Position numbers and translations under genes: made by a program. Positions 22,425 to 32,991 of a DNA stretch of 64,000 bases are shown here, piece after piece (position 1 is the first letter of the stretch; each line of letters begins with the position of its first letter). The notes beneath the pieces are model-generated. The model did no database searches and was not told where the DNA came from. It worked only from the letters and a program-made list of their open reading frames with translations. Origin of the DNA: Adiantum capillus-veneris. Lineage: Eukaryota > Streptophyta > Polypodiopsida > Polypodiales > Pteridaceae. The stretch covers positions 362,312-426,311 of the forward strand of contig CM043945.1 of NCBI GenBank assembly GCA_014529385.2, in the 5' to 3' direction.

Positions 22425-22920
22425 TCTCATTGATACCATAGTGATTTTGATGGTACCATGATGAAGTTTTGTTAATACTTTGGTCATGGTGATTTTCGTT
22501 GATACCATGATGATATGTCATTGATACCATGGTTATTCTCGGTGATGCCATGATGTTGTTTCGTTGATTCCATGGTGATTTTTGTTGATACCATGATGAT
22601 GTTTTGTTGATACCATGGTTATTCTCGGTGATACCATGATGCTGTTTCGTTGATACCATGGTTATTCTCGGTGATGCCATGATGTTGTTTCGTTGATTCC
22701 ATGGTGATTTTTGTTGATACCATGATGATGTTTTGTTGATACCATGGTTATTCTCGGTGATACCATGATGTTGTTTCGTTGATACCATGGTTATTCTCGG
22801 TGATGCCATGATGATGTTTCGTTGATACATGGTTATTCTCGGTGATGCCATGATGTTGTTTCGTTGATACAATGATTATTCTCGGTGATATCATGATACT
22901 TTTCGTTGATACCATGGTCA
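22425..22920. repeat. Minisatellite in the retrotransposon interior
   Basis: Many copies of a 21-22-bp word (GTTGATACCATGATGATGTT and variants such as GGTGATGCCATGATGTTG) arranged in larger 40-130-bp blocks. The long minus-strand frame across it (22872-22414) is a by-product of the repeat. Confidence 0.9.
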
Positions 22921-23564
22921 TTTATTCATTTTTATTGATATAATGATGATATTTTGTTAATACTTTGATGGTATTCATTGATCACTACATTGATAAATGT
23001 TGTTTTATGTAGTATATACACATATCATTTGTATCACGTAATCACACATTTTGTACTTTTACGTTTATACTTTATGTACCATATGTTGTCGTGCGTATAT
23101 ATGTCGTCAAAAGAGTGGCGTCGCGAACCATCTCTTATGACATTGTGAACGTAATTATTTCATTAACGATGCTAATAATTTTCATGACATGTTTTTTTTT
23201 GGAGTCTATGATCTATGTAGGATTGATCAAAGAATTGATTTTATGAAGACAAACTTGGTGACAATAAAAGATTTATGAAGATATGTTTGGTGATGCCATA
23301 TTGATGACAACATGAAGACATGTTTGGTGATGCGATATTGATGACAAGCTACACAGCAGATTCACGGAGACACTTTTGATTACAAGCTAATCGATAGCTT
23401 TTATACCTCTTTATTGAACCTTTGTATTCATTATTGTATTTGATAGGATAGGAGTAATGTAACTCCTGATCATAAAACATTCATTGTAAAAGGAGTGATG
23501 TAGCTCCTCGTAAACATTTGTATATTTAATGATTTTTATAATATAACGGTGGGTGTATATAGAG
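22921..23564 (+). other. Non-coding interior of the small retrotransposon
   Basis: AT-rich sequence with a few short imperfect duplications (for example GAAGACA(T)GTTTGGTGATGC at about 23278-23335). No gene. Confidence 0.5.
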
Positions 23565-23634
23565 CTGTGGGTTTTTCCCTTGATCCCCCAAGGGTTTTTT
23601 CATCCACAGTTAGGGACCCTTATTTGAGCGGGGG

Positions 23635-23774
23635 TGTTGAGCTTATATGTGAAGCTACTCAATATATGGCTTCTCTATATATGGCACCCAGGTCCCCTCT
23701 ATATATACATCATCTCATGTGTGTATTCTACACACTTTGGGGTTCTACTTCTGTGTTCTCTCCTTCTCTCAACA
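23635..23774 (+). repeat. 3' LTR of the non-coding retrotransposon
   Basis: 140 bp, preceded by the purine tract at 23626-23634 and followed by the target duplication CGCCA. Confidence 0.95.
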
Positions 23775-24639
23775 CGCCATCCATAGTCAGGCCTATGCGC
23801 AAATTTTGAGCTTCTGAGAAAAAATCTGGCCATGTTTTGTCTATATGTTTCCACGCCGTGCAATCTGTAGGAATCAGTAGCACACCATCCAAAGAGTCTA
23901 TTCTCCTCGTGCCATGGACTTACATTCGAAGAAATGCTTGATGTGAGGAAGCAGAGGAAAATGTCACAAAACCTTTTGTGGATTTTTTTGCTCGTGGAGA
24001 TCTACTCAATATCTCTCTGAATCACATTTTGGACACTTCTCCATGTCTATGTATTCCCCTCTGAAAAGAATGCAGTCGTTAGGACAAGCGTGAATTGAAT
24101 TGTAATCCATCTCCAAGTTTTGCAAGATTTTTCTTGCTTCCTCTCTGGAATTTGGCATCACTTATCAGCTGGCAGTATGTGCTCTTTGAGAAATCTACAC
24201 AACAAAAAAAATGCGGTACAGCTATGTAAGTAATCTATCAGATCATTATACATCTAGATTTTTTTATTGAACTAAACACATTGTAATAGATCAGTTGAAA
24301 AGCCTTGTCATGCTAGTGTCACTCCATCCATTTGCCTACATGTTGAGAAGAACCAAGAGCGCCTTCAATCTAGACACACGTGCTCCATCATACAATGGCA
24401 TATCAGCTTCACTTTTCATATCATCATAGATAAGCCTTTCTGAATCCATGATCGTCTTGATCATTTCAACGATCTTGGGTTTTTTTCCGTAATCCCGAAG
24501 GTAGACTTTAATATAAAAACTACATCCAAAATCTAATTTTAAATCTAACCTAATTGAACATATGGTGATTTTGAGCTAATTGAACATGGTTAGTGGGTTA
24601 GTTAATAGGTGTCAAATTTTGATGGGATATACATATTGT

Positions 24640-25215
24640 TGTGTACCAAGTGTTTGCTCTTTGGGCAAAGTCTTCATTGACATGCGCTAAAATCTAACCT
24701 AAATCTAATCTAATCTTATCTTAAATCTAGCATAAATATAGATCTAATCTAATCTTAAACTTAACATAAACATAAATCTAATCTAATCTTAAATCTAACC
24801 TAAATCTAAATGTAATCTATATTAAATCTAGATCTAATCTAATCTTAAATCTAACCTAGCTAATCTTAAATCTTGCCTTAACCTTCAATCTAACATAAAT
24901 CTAATCTTAAACTCAACATAAACCTAAATCTAATCTAATCTTAAATCCTAAACCTAAATGTAATCTACTTTAAATATAAATCCAATCTAATCTTAAATCT
25001 AACCTAGCTAATCTTAAATCTGGCTCTAATTTTAAATTCCAACGTAAATCTAAATCTAATCTAATCTTAAACTCAACATAAACCTAAATCTAACCTAAAC
25101 CTAAATGTAATCTAACCTAATCTTAAGTCTAACCTAATTTTAAATTTAGCATAAATTTTGCATATAAGTTAAATGTAGTCTAACTTAATCTTAGATCTTA
25201 ATCTAACCTAACCCT
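24640..25215. repeat. Degenerate CTAAATCTAACCTAA-type repeat
   Basis: About 570 bp made of variants of AATCTAATCTTAAATCTAAC and AACCTAAACCTAAATG, strongly G-poor on this strand. It superficially recalls telomeric CCCTAAA, but only one perfect ACCCTAAA word occurs (about 25209). It lies in the subterminal part of the CACTA element. Confidence 0.8.
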
Positions 25216-25254
25216 AAATCTTAATATAACATTTCATTTCATATTTCTCTTCTT

Positions 25255-25605
25255 TTTTAATCTATCTCTCTTGCGCTCTCTCTTTTTTTTCTCCCCTTAC
25301 CTCTCTCTTTTCGTCTTCTTACCCTCTCTCTCTCTCTCAATGTGTGTGTATGCATTCTTTGTTTATGCATGTGTGTGTAATTTTGTGTGTGTGTGTGTGT
25401 GTTTTGTTTATGCATGTGTGTACTCTCTCTCTCTCTTTCAAAGACACAATGTGTGTGTGTGAGGTTGAGAGATAAACACAAGAAGAGAACATGAGAGAGA
25501 GGAGAGGGAAGGAGCATACCTGTCTCTCCTTTCTCTCCTCATGTGTGTGTGTGTGTGTGAGGAAAAGAGAGAGAGAGAGAGAGAGGGAGAGAGCGCGGGT
25601 TTACC
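25255..25605. repeat. Cluster of CT, GT and GA microsatellites
   Basis: (CT)n, (GT)n and (GA)n runs, for example (TG)n at 25384-25402 and 25542-25560, with (GA)n at 25565-25590. Frames read across it are low complexity. Confidence 0.9.
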
Positions 25606-25679
25606 TGTTTCTCTAAAGCATCAAAACTCATATCTAAGATCTAAGTTTTTGGTGCTCTCGATTTATTTTTTATCCCTGT

Positions 25680-25813
25680 TGGCGTCGCTATGAGCATCGC
25701 ACTGACCTTTGCTATAGTTTTTGTTGCATAGCGACGGTCATAGCGATGCCATGGATTTTAACATTTGAGCGTCGCACTGCTAGCATCACTAATATGAAGA
25801 ACCTCTTGTAGTG
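25680..25813. repeat. CACTA right TIR and subterminal repeats
   Basis: It ends CTTGTAGTG at 25813. Inward are CGTCGCTATGAGCATCGCAC and TTGCATAGCGACGGTCATAG, the same word family as at 1050-1190 in opposite orientation. This supports pairing with the left end. Confidence 0.7.
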
Positions 25814-27121
25814 CTGGGTTCAGATATGAAGAAAAAAATGGTGTTTCAACCACTCTATCTTGTTTGGATGGAAATCTAACTGTATTCTCCACTTCTTCAA
25901 AGGGATTTTTAGACTTGCTAGGGGTAGGGTTTGGGCCCTAAGTTGCAACTGGGTCTATTGGAACTACTCCAATGCCTATCAATCGCGCTACTTCCGCTTT
26001 CTCTATCGGTGCATACTCCTGTCCATACTTGTCAACATACTCCCTTCACTTGATTCGTATAGAAACAAGTACAGAGTCTTTTCCGTGCTTATCTCAAATG
26101 TGTAAGGTGCTAAACACCAGAAATATGTTTTGGCCCTACCATTCATGTACCACCACTCCTTGGTTGGTCATTACTGGAGTCACCTTCTTGTCAAACACAA
26201 GGGTGGCGTTAGGAAGATCCGTCTGAGGAGGTATTACTGTGATTTTAGAAACCATCTTCCTTTTTGCAACATCATTCCCCCTATTTGTTATAGTTCTCTT
26301 GGTCCTTAACAATGAGGTAATATATTCCCTCATCATCACAGAATCTATCCCCATCGTCATAGACTAGAAGGGTTTCCACTCCATCGGCTGGTTTTTTCTC
26401 AATATGTATGCTTTTATGTCCCCTTTCATCTGCATATACCAGAGCCCCATGGGCATTTGGTCCTTCTAAGTAAAGGGTTGTATACCTCGTTGTTTGAGTG
26501 GGTTCTTAGATGTGATACCTCCTCCCACTTTGTTCTACAGATTAACATTAATGTTTTGGTCAACCATGAGGTAAATAGATTGCTCAAAAGAGGTGTCATT
26601 CCCACTACTGTCCTCTATAATTGGTGCTAGTGGATCTATTCTTGCTTGGATCACTCTCCTCAGTAGACACTAAGCTAGCCTAGTCTCCTAGTGATCTCCG
26701 ATCTCTTTGGAAATTTCTACCTGATCTTAAATACATCAATTTTGTTAACACACAACTATCAATCTAAACCTTTAACCTCAAAAATTTGCTCGATCGTTCC
26801 TTATTCAGGCTAGTCTTTCAGCTCTCCAATTTTTTGATTGTTTGTACTTCAGATTGGTCTTGACTTGTTGGACCTTGTTGATGGCTATCTATACAAAACT
26901 TTTGACTTTGCAAATCTTTGTCAAATAGTGATTCTCACTTAGTACTATTCAATGTTGATTAGTATGACCTTGTGGGTAATTTCCATCCAAAATTTGTTTT
27001 TTTGGAGGATTGGCTCCCTATATATGTTCTTCACATTGATTTGACTTGATAAAGGGGGTGTTAGATATAGTTGGAAAACTTTGGTAGGCTCAATCCAACC
27101 ACATGTCCTACATCTGGACCT

Positions 27122-27796
27122 TAGACATTATATGAGTATGATGTCTACTATGCTAGATCCAACTCAAATTCTAATTTTAGGTTCTCCATGGTATATTAAA
27201 CCTCAATCCAACCTCCTTCTGTGGTCTTAACACCTGGAATTTGGTTAAATCCTCATGAGACTGTCAGAATATTTCTCAACTCCTCAAGAGGTTTTCTAAA
27301 CCACCATATGACTCAACTTAGGTGAAACTGGGTCCTTAAGCTTTCCTTGAGGTGCTTGACCCCTAGGTTAACCCTAAAGTCAGCTTTGGTCTCCAAATAT
27401 GCCCTTGAGACATCATACACGTATGATGTCTATCTCCCCAAAAATGAGAAGATTTCCACTCCAGAGATTCTCTACTATGCAAGCAACTCTCAAAAGCTTT
27501 CCAAACTCACGTTAAATAATTTTTGTGCTAGATATGAGCAATGCAGTCGTACATTTACCTCAAACCATACACTTTTACCAATTTCTATGCAAACAAATGT
27601 GATGAGGATCACCACTTCCCTAGTTTTTCGTTTTTGATTTTTTGGCTTTTGTCTTTTAGGTATCAAGGGTTGGTCAAAGCCTTGGTCTCAAATTTCACTT
27701 AGGGTGAAATACCCCTCTACAATACTTTCGTGTAGTCTTTTTGGAAATTTTGGTCTCCTGTCATGCCCTAAGACATCATCACGTATGATGTCTATT
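27122..27796. repeat. Gypsy B palindrome cluster
   Basis: Copies at 27122-27146 (weak), 27407-27433 and 27770-27796. The arms are GACATCATAC / GTATGATGTC rather than GACATCCTAC / GTAGGATGTC, so both sides changed together. The cluster is upstream of the gag start at about 26760. Confidence 0.8.
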
Positions 27797-28302
27797 GCTG
27801 TTGAATATTTGCAATTTTCTCACCTAGATCTCTTGCAGATGTATTCTTTTATGCCCAGCAACACCCAACTATGTTCAATCAACCACTGATGCTTGTTATT
27901 ACAATTCTCTTCCTTAATTCACTACTTAAGACTGCAAATGCAAACAAGAAAATCTATTCTATGATAGTCATCTCTAGATCTCAATCACAAGTTCTTACTT
28001 ACCCTACTCCTACACATCCTATGGGGTTTTTGTATTCATGAGTAGAAAAACACTTTACTGTCACGTACAGACTAGTTTACGCTTAAAACACCTCACAAAT
28101 CACTCACTCCCTAACTACACTAACTACAACAAAACTGTCAAACGTCGATAACCTGGGCAAGCCGTATGCCCACTCACATCTCTCTAAAATCTCGTAAGTC
28201 CTACAGTCGGATTCTACCTAAGGTAAAGTAATAAAGTTTTGAAGATCCAGGGAGAGTTTTACCTCATAGAATTGGTCTAAGGTCACATACCTAGGGCTCT
28301 TG

Positions 28303-28320
28303 TCCCCAACAACAGCACAA
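28303..28320 (-). promoter_or_regulatory. Gypsy B primer binding site, tRNA-Asp type (mutated)
   Basis: The minus strand reads TTGTGCTGTTGTTGGGGA, one base before the LTR. It is a diverged form of the 18-mer TGGTGTCGTTGCCGGGGA seen in gypsy C. Confidence 0.7.
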
Positions 28321-28321
28321 A

Positions 28322-29400
28322 TGTTGGCAGATACGTCGTGAGCAGACGCTACCATAGCGAGAACAAGACCAGCAACTCTATGTCATCCAAGGAAGAAGCT
28401 CAACCCGTTGGTGCATGGAAACAAGGAGATGAATGTCAATAAGCTAATCGATCTTTTAAGATGAATGCCAATCACCTAATTGACCTTTTAAGACAATCTC
28501 AAGGAAACCAAATCTAGACTCCTATGCACTTGTGAATACAACTCAACCTACAATGTGCATGCTATCTGAAACTAGACCAAACGCACTCGAAAAGTCACGA
28601 AACTCATAAGAAAAACTCTCCTCATCAAGAGGTCATTACCCTATGGACTCTGACTTATTATCCTACCTAGAATCACCCCATGAAACAATTGCATATAAAG
28701 TTAGGCATCAAAATATAGGTCACCACTTTTTCGTTTGTATGATCTTAATATGTAGCTCTACTCGTTGTGAACCCACAAGTATAAAGAAATCACAAATAGA
28801 ACACACGCTGTCGAGAAATTTTTGGTCTTGCCAGGAAAGCACCGGGCTTTTGGCTGTGAGAGTTTGTGAGAGAACTCCAAAAAATATATGAAGGAGTTAA
28901 ACATAGATGCCATGAAGTATAGGGTTTTGAAGGAAGTGCAATCAAAGAAACTTCATTCTTTCTCTCTTGTACTCACACACACAAAGAAAGAACACAAAAG
29001 AGAATATCAAAACAACACAAAGATGAAAACATAAAGGCTATGGTCATAACGTATCATATGTAATATGAAAGGGTTAATGGCATTCAATCTTTGCCGACCA
29101 AACAGACTACGAATTGTTCTTTGGAATTGTAGTTCTGTGCTTACCGTACCATAATATATATTTTGTCTAGTGATTGGGATTAATTGTGTGTACAAATCCT
29201 CTTGGTTCATAGCAAGCTAACTACACTTACATCAAAAGAAAAGTTATAGTCTATAAGAGGTAGTATGATGGGATCCGGTGAAAGAAGTATTTCATTGAGC
29301 CTTTCTGGGCCAAAGAGAAACACTATACGTTGTTGAAAGTGTATTTTATGGATAATCCATACGTTAATTCTAATAGATCGCACAGTGGAAGCGATAGAAA
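28322..29400 (-). repeat. Gypsy B 5' LTR (outer end uncertain)
   Basis: It starts TGTTGGCAGATACGTCG and aligns loosely with the gypsy A and C LTRs: shared blocks include GAAGCTCAACCCGTTGGTGC, TAGCTCTACTCGTTGTGAACC and TTCTCTCTTGTACTCACAC. By comparison with the 918- and 1066-bp relatives, the outer edge should lie near 29.2-29.5 kb, but I could not locate the terminal CA. Confidence 0.55.
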
Positions 29401-30225
29401 TTCTCATCATGTGGATTATTCATCTAGGATAGTATGTGAGAAATGTAGATATGAGAGAAGTGAAGAGATAAGAAGTTTCCCTCCCAAGCCCTATTCTTGC
29501 CCGTAGGCAATAAGGATACTGCAGGGAGAGATGTACTTGTAGTAAGGAGAACCTAGAACTTATAGAGAGAATGAATTTCTAAGAGTGAGCGAGATAGATT
29601 TGGTTAAGGAGATGAGATTAGATATATATATTTTGGATTAGGGATGAAAAAAAAAACAACAAGAAATCAACAAAATATCAATGTAGAACACATCTTACTT
29701 GTCAAACCCTTTGACACCATTTTTGATGGAGAGAGAAGAAGAGGAAAGAATTCAACTTTGATTGATACACCAAATCCAAGACCTTCTTCGATTAAAGTTG
29801 ATCTACCAACGATAGCTTACAAGAATGGCTAGTCTTCCTCTAGGAGAAAGTGTAGGCTTAGGATTATGTTAATGGTTAAGTACAATTAAGCATTACTCAT
29901 TAGGGGAATTTTGAGGTCACTTTTGTGCCCTGTAAGAATATGTAGAGAGAGAATATATACTTTATTTTAAAAATAGTGAAATGTTTGTAAAAAGGTGAGT
30001 TTGCGTCCTTTTTACCTCCACCGAAACATGTCATTGTCAAATCTTTCTGGGATCTTTCGTATTCTAAAAAATACTCCCTCCAAAACTAACGAAAACGTCA
30101 GTTCTGGCCCAAAATTCAAAATTTCCAAAAGCTAAAAAAAACCGTTTCTGTGTCGTCTTCTTCCTCGTATCTGCACAACTTTTTCCTATAGTACTATCTC
30201 TAACAAATACTGTTAACAGACTTCC
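29401..30225. other. Sequence between gypsy B LTR and the DDE transposase gene
   Basis: No gene recognised. It contains the 5' flank of the transposase gene and possibly the left end of the element that carries it. I searched it by eye against the region after 36483 for terminal inverted repeats and found none that convince. Confidence 0.4.
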
Positions 30226-32985
30226 ATGAGGAAGAGAAGAAGCTTATACCATCTACACATTGAGCTAAATGAAGAATATTGTCCAGTGCGCAAGAGAAAC
30301 AAATGTGCAGAGGTGTCCTCGTCCATATTTGAAGCAATGCGGCAAGATTAAAAAAATCACATTGATCTCTGGACTGATGGAAGATTGTATCCAGTGGACC
30401 CAATGACAAAGAGCACTCCCCCATTCTCAAATTGTTCATCTTTGATAAAATTTGTGGGTGATGGTCAAAGAGGGTTGCTGGGTTATACACAGAGTCTTGT
30501 GGCAGAGAGAGATATTCTTAAGTTAGAAGATCATTTGACCAAACAAATGATAAATACTCTTAAACAACAACTTGAGGAATGTAAAGAGAGCAACGAAAAG
30601 CTACAAACTCAGCTCAAACAAGCTAGAAGCAAGAATACAATGTTAGGAAACAGACAAAGAGAAAAGAAGTTAAAGAACATTGAAGCCTTGAGACGTGGTG
30701 GAGGAGGTTGCAGCAGGAGAATCAGAGCAGCAAGGTATTGTTATTTTATATGATTCTACTTATGTTAGGTTGTTAATATTTTTGTTAGGTTGTTATGCTT
30801 ATTTTATATGATTCTGCTTATGTTAGGTTGTTAATCTTTTTGTTAAGTTGTATTGTGATTCTGCTCCACATTATTATGCTTATGTTATTGTTATTATGCT
30901 ATTGTTCTTTATTAAATGATTAATATTCAGTTAACTTTAATTTAGTTTGTTTATTTTGTTGGTGTCATTTGGACAATAATCAGTTAATTTTGTACCTTTT
31001 GATTTAGGACTTTGCTACAACCAAACTCTGCATCAAACATGGAAATGGTAGCTAAACATTATTGTGATGTTTTACCTCTCAAGGTTGCCAAAAAGATTTT
31101 CACAGAGAAGAAGTTTAAAAAGGCAAAGGAGCAGTGCATTGAGGGATTTTTGCAGAGCTCTTGCTTGGACAAGGAGGATGTGCAATATACTATGGATAAG
31201 GTAGGCATTAGCAGAGATGGTTATAGCAAGCTGTTCAGAAATATGAAGTCAAGGTTAAATCAATGTAAGGTCAGGTCCTCTTTGCTTCCAAAGCCATCCA
31301 TTGTGCAGCAGGCAAGGAAAAAGATCAATGAGCGGATAATGGAGATATTGTTGGGTGAGCCTCACCACATTCATGGTACCTATCATGGTAAAAAGAGGGA
31401 TCTTCAATTTGACGAGTTCAATAATATTTTCCTTGACTTGAAGATACTTCAGAAGGAAATGATCAGATTCGATGAGCTGGAGCATATAGAAGCAAATGGT
31501 GTTGTCAGTTTTGTGATAAAGCTTGATGAATGTGAGATTGTTAAGAACAGAAAAATTGAGAGGATTTCCATAACTTTAATGAACAGAGCATTGAAACCGA
31601 AGGATACCAAGTACTTCAGCTTGCAATCGGAGAAGAATGTCTGGTGGCTAGGTGCTTTTGAAGTAGAGAGTGAAGACTTTGATGTTCTAGATTGGGTTTT
31701 CCATCAAACAACAATACCCAAAGTCATTAATGCACAAGAATTAGGGGAAGAGCTTGAAGTTGAAGGGTTTGGAAGTTACAGGGTGGAATGGCACATGGGA
31801 GGAGACCTTAAAACCCTTAAATGTATGTACAATGTCTCCAAAGGAGCTATGGCAAAGAGCCCTTGTCTGTATTGTATGGCATCAGCAAAAGAATGTAATC
31901 CTGCAAATTGGAACAAAGCACCCAATAGGCATACTCAAGATCCAAACTTCAAAGCAGTTTTAAATATTCCACTTGCTAATGTCCACATATGCACTCTGCA
32001 TGCTCTTTGCAGAATTGTGGAGAAAATTGTACATCTCTATGTGGGGTTTGCCTGGAAGTTACAGCCAAAAGCAGCTAGAGATGCTGCAATCAAATGTATT
32101 GAAACGTTTTATCAGAAATTGGCCTTCACAGTGGTAAGGTTAAGATTGAAACAGACCTGAAGAGGTCTTCAAATGGAAACAATGTGCCTAGAAAGGTATC
32201 TGTTGGTGGTGTGAAGGCCAGAGCTTTCCTAGTGTTTCATGGAAAACTAGGAAAGGTAAATGCCAAGAAGGGTTCATTTAATGTGAAGTATAACCAGTGG
32301 AAAGCTCTCCACAATGCCATCAAAGATCATGGTCTTGAAGGTACATCAAGAAACAAAAAGGCAGAGGTATGGGAATCACTAGACAAAGTATTTTCCTACT
32401 GTGATAAGACATCCTGGGGGAAAAATGATATGCCAAATTTCAAGAAAGTGCTCAATAACTTCAGAAGTGCAATGAAAGATGCTTGGGATCAGGAATTCAC
32501 ACATTACATGGTAAGTTTTTTATTCCTTTTTAATATGTACATACTTTTAGTTTGGAAGCATATGATTAATCTCATACTTACTAATTATTGACACACTTTT
32601 ACTTTGCCAGCATATAATTTACAATCACACTCCCTGGTTTGTAAAGAGATGGGGCTCCCTGTCCATATGGTCTACACAAGGCATGGAGAAATCCCATTAT
32701 CAAGCAAGAACCAAGTTTTTCAAGCATACAAGACATGGAGGAGGTGTAGTGAAGGCAAACAGCTTGCTTGAGGTTTTCCAATGGTTCTATAGACAAATAT
32801 GGCATAGAACCAGATCAAAAATGACAAAGAAAGCACTACTGAACTCAGATTTAGCAAATGCCTTACACAGGAACAAGCAAAAAAGACAAAATTCATATAA
32901 TAGTTCATCTGCAAATGAAAAATTCTTACAATGGCTAGCTACAAGAGAGAGACAAGGTAGAAAGTGGGCCAAAGTACAGGTATGA
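30226..32985 (+). pseudogene. Intron-containing DDE (RNase H-fold) transposase, unassigned superfamily
   Basis: Coding segments: 30226-30734, intron 30735-31007 (GT...AG), 31008-32510, intron 32511-32610 (GTAAGT...CCAG), 32611-32985. The segments total 2387 bases; one base is missing near 32115, and allowing for it gives about 795 residues in one frame, which supports the splicing model. The N-terminus is basic; a coiled coil lies near 30525-30640 (LKQQLEECKESNEKLQTQLK). The catalytic core has 'IKLDEC' (Asp at 31525), 'HMGGDLKTL' (Asp at 31804), a CxxC pair in 'SPCLYCMAS' (31864-31875), 'ICTLHALCRIVEK' and 'STQGMEKSHYQAR' (probable Glu at 32686), then 'TRHGGG'. This GGD.K...C..C architecture recalls poorly classified transposases I know mainly from aquatic animals, not the standard plant families. 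Damage: TAA at about 30352 and the 1-base loss. Its 3' end nearly touches gene 2 tail to tail. Confidence 0.7.
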
Positions 32986-32991
32986 GCAAAG

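Larger units (their letters stand above)
20929..23774 (+). mobile_element. 2846-bp non-coding LTR retrotransposon (copia-related, LARD/TRIM-like)
   Basis: Two 140-bp LTRs, identical by eye, begin TGTTGAGCTT and end CTCAACA at 20929-21068 and 23635-23774. The target duplication is CGCCA (20924-20928 and 23775-23779). The primer site TGGTATCAGAGC starts at 21069 (initiator tRNA-Met), and the purine tract GAGCGGGG ends at 23634. There is no coding sequence. The interior is a six-fold 171-bp tandem repeat followed by a minisatellite. The last 70 bp before the 3' LTR match the copia derivative at 6687-8795. It split the CACTA transposase within the MDG-VNPFG motif. Identical LTRs imply a recent insertion. 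Confidence 0.95.
18484..24485 (-). pseudogene. CACTA TNP2-type transposase, interrupted by a retrotransposon
   Basis: From N- to C-terminus on the minus strand: about 24480-24300 'PLYDGARVSRLKALLVLLNM'; about 24110-24010 'IHACPNDCILFRGEY' and 'CPKCDSERY', the cysteine motif of TNP2; 23975-23780, ending 'LRIGLTMDG'; the insertion 20929-23774; then 20928-20740 'VNPFG..TSYNVWPVV' with 'NIPLWLTTKKGHLFLSLIV'. After this come 20738-20451 (ILMWTMHDCRGL), 20396-20178 (MHIFKNVGNLLWDHLIGKK), 19731-19513 (REGSMAEGWLVSESL, DUF4218-like), 19201-18809 and 18744-18484 (C-terminal 'NWWYVIEVAPRS'). TNP2 binds the element ends and cuts them. Stops occur at several points, for example after VNPFG and in 'LLEEL*QLW', so the copy is dead apart from the insertion. 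Confidence 0.85.
1032..25813 (-). mobile_element. CACTA (En/Spm) DNA transposon, nested and inactive
   Basis: The left end reads CACTACACAACAGG. The right end reads TTGTAGTG, whose complement begins CACTACAAG. Both ends are followed inward by subterminal repeats of a CGCTATGACCG-type word. Between them, on the minus strand, lie a TNP2-type transposase (about 24485-18484) and then a second ORF of the plant Ptta/En/Spm type (about 2988-1995), which is the usual CACTA order. Of the 24.8 kb, about 15.2 kb is inserted gypsy A and 2.85 kb is an inserted small retrotransposon, so the CACTA body is about 6.7 kb. The 3-bp flanks (CAC on the left, CTG on the right) do not match, so the two ends might derive from different insertions or the flank may have mutated. 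Confidence 0.75.
25830..28321 (-). mobile_element. Gypsy B: 5' leader and gag start of a second gypsy element
   Basis: Minus-strand sequence at 26760-25830 matches the gag N-terminal region of gypsy A (18474-17600) but is more decayed: fragments like 'VYDDGDRFCDDEG..YLIV', 'GNDVAKRKMVSK' and 'QTDLPNATLVF' are separated by stops. The leader (26780-28302) is non-coding and carries three palindromes. The element is cut off at about 25830 beside the CACTA terminus. It is not the missing half of gypsy A, because the two overlap in gag. Confidence 0.7.

Noticed and set aside
22414-22872. 152-codon minus-strand ORF (repeats of HHGITENNHGINK)
   Set aside because: It is the translation of a minisatellite inside a non-coding retrotransposon.
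25257-25517. ORFs of 63-86 codons rich in HTHT and RER
   Set aside because: Pure microsatellite translations.
1029-25816. Target-site duplication for the CACTA element
   Set aside because: The flanking triplets are CAC and CTG and do not match, so none is claimed.
3249-28321. Gypsy A and gypsy B as two halves of one element split by CACTA
   Set aside because: Both contain the gag N-terminal region (17600-18474 and 25830-26760) with many differences, so they are separate copies; gypsy A also lies inside the CACTA ends.
29007-29410. Two similar minus-strand ORFs (SLFGRQRLNAI and FLFGPERLNEI)
   Set aside because: They lie in the gypsy B LTR or its edge and probably reflect a diverged internal duplication of about 200 bp; too short and degenerate to call a gene.
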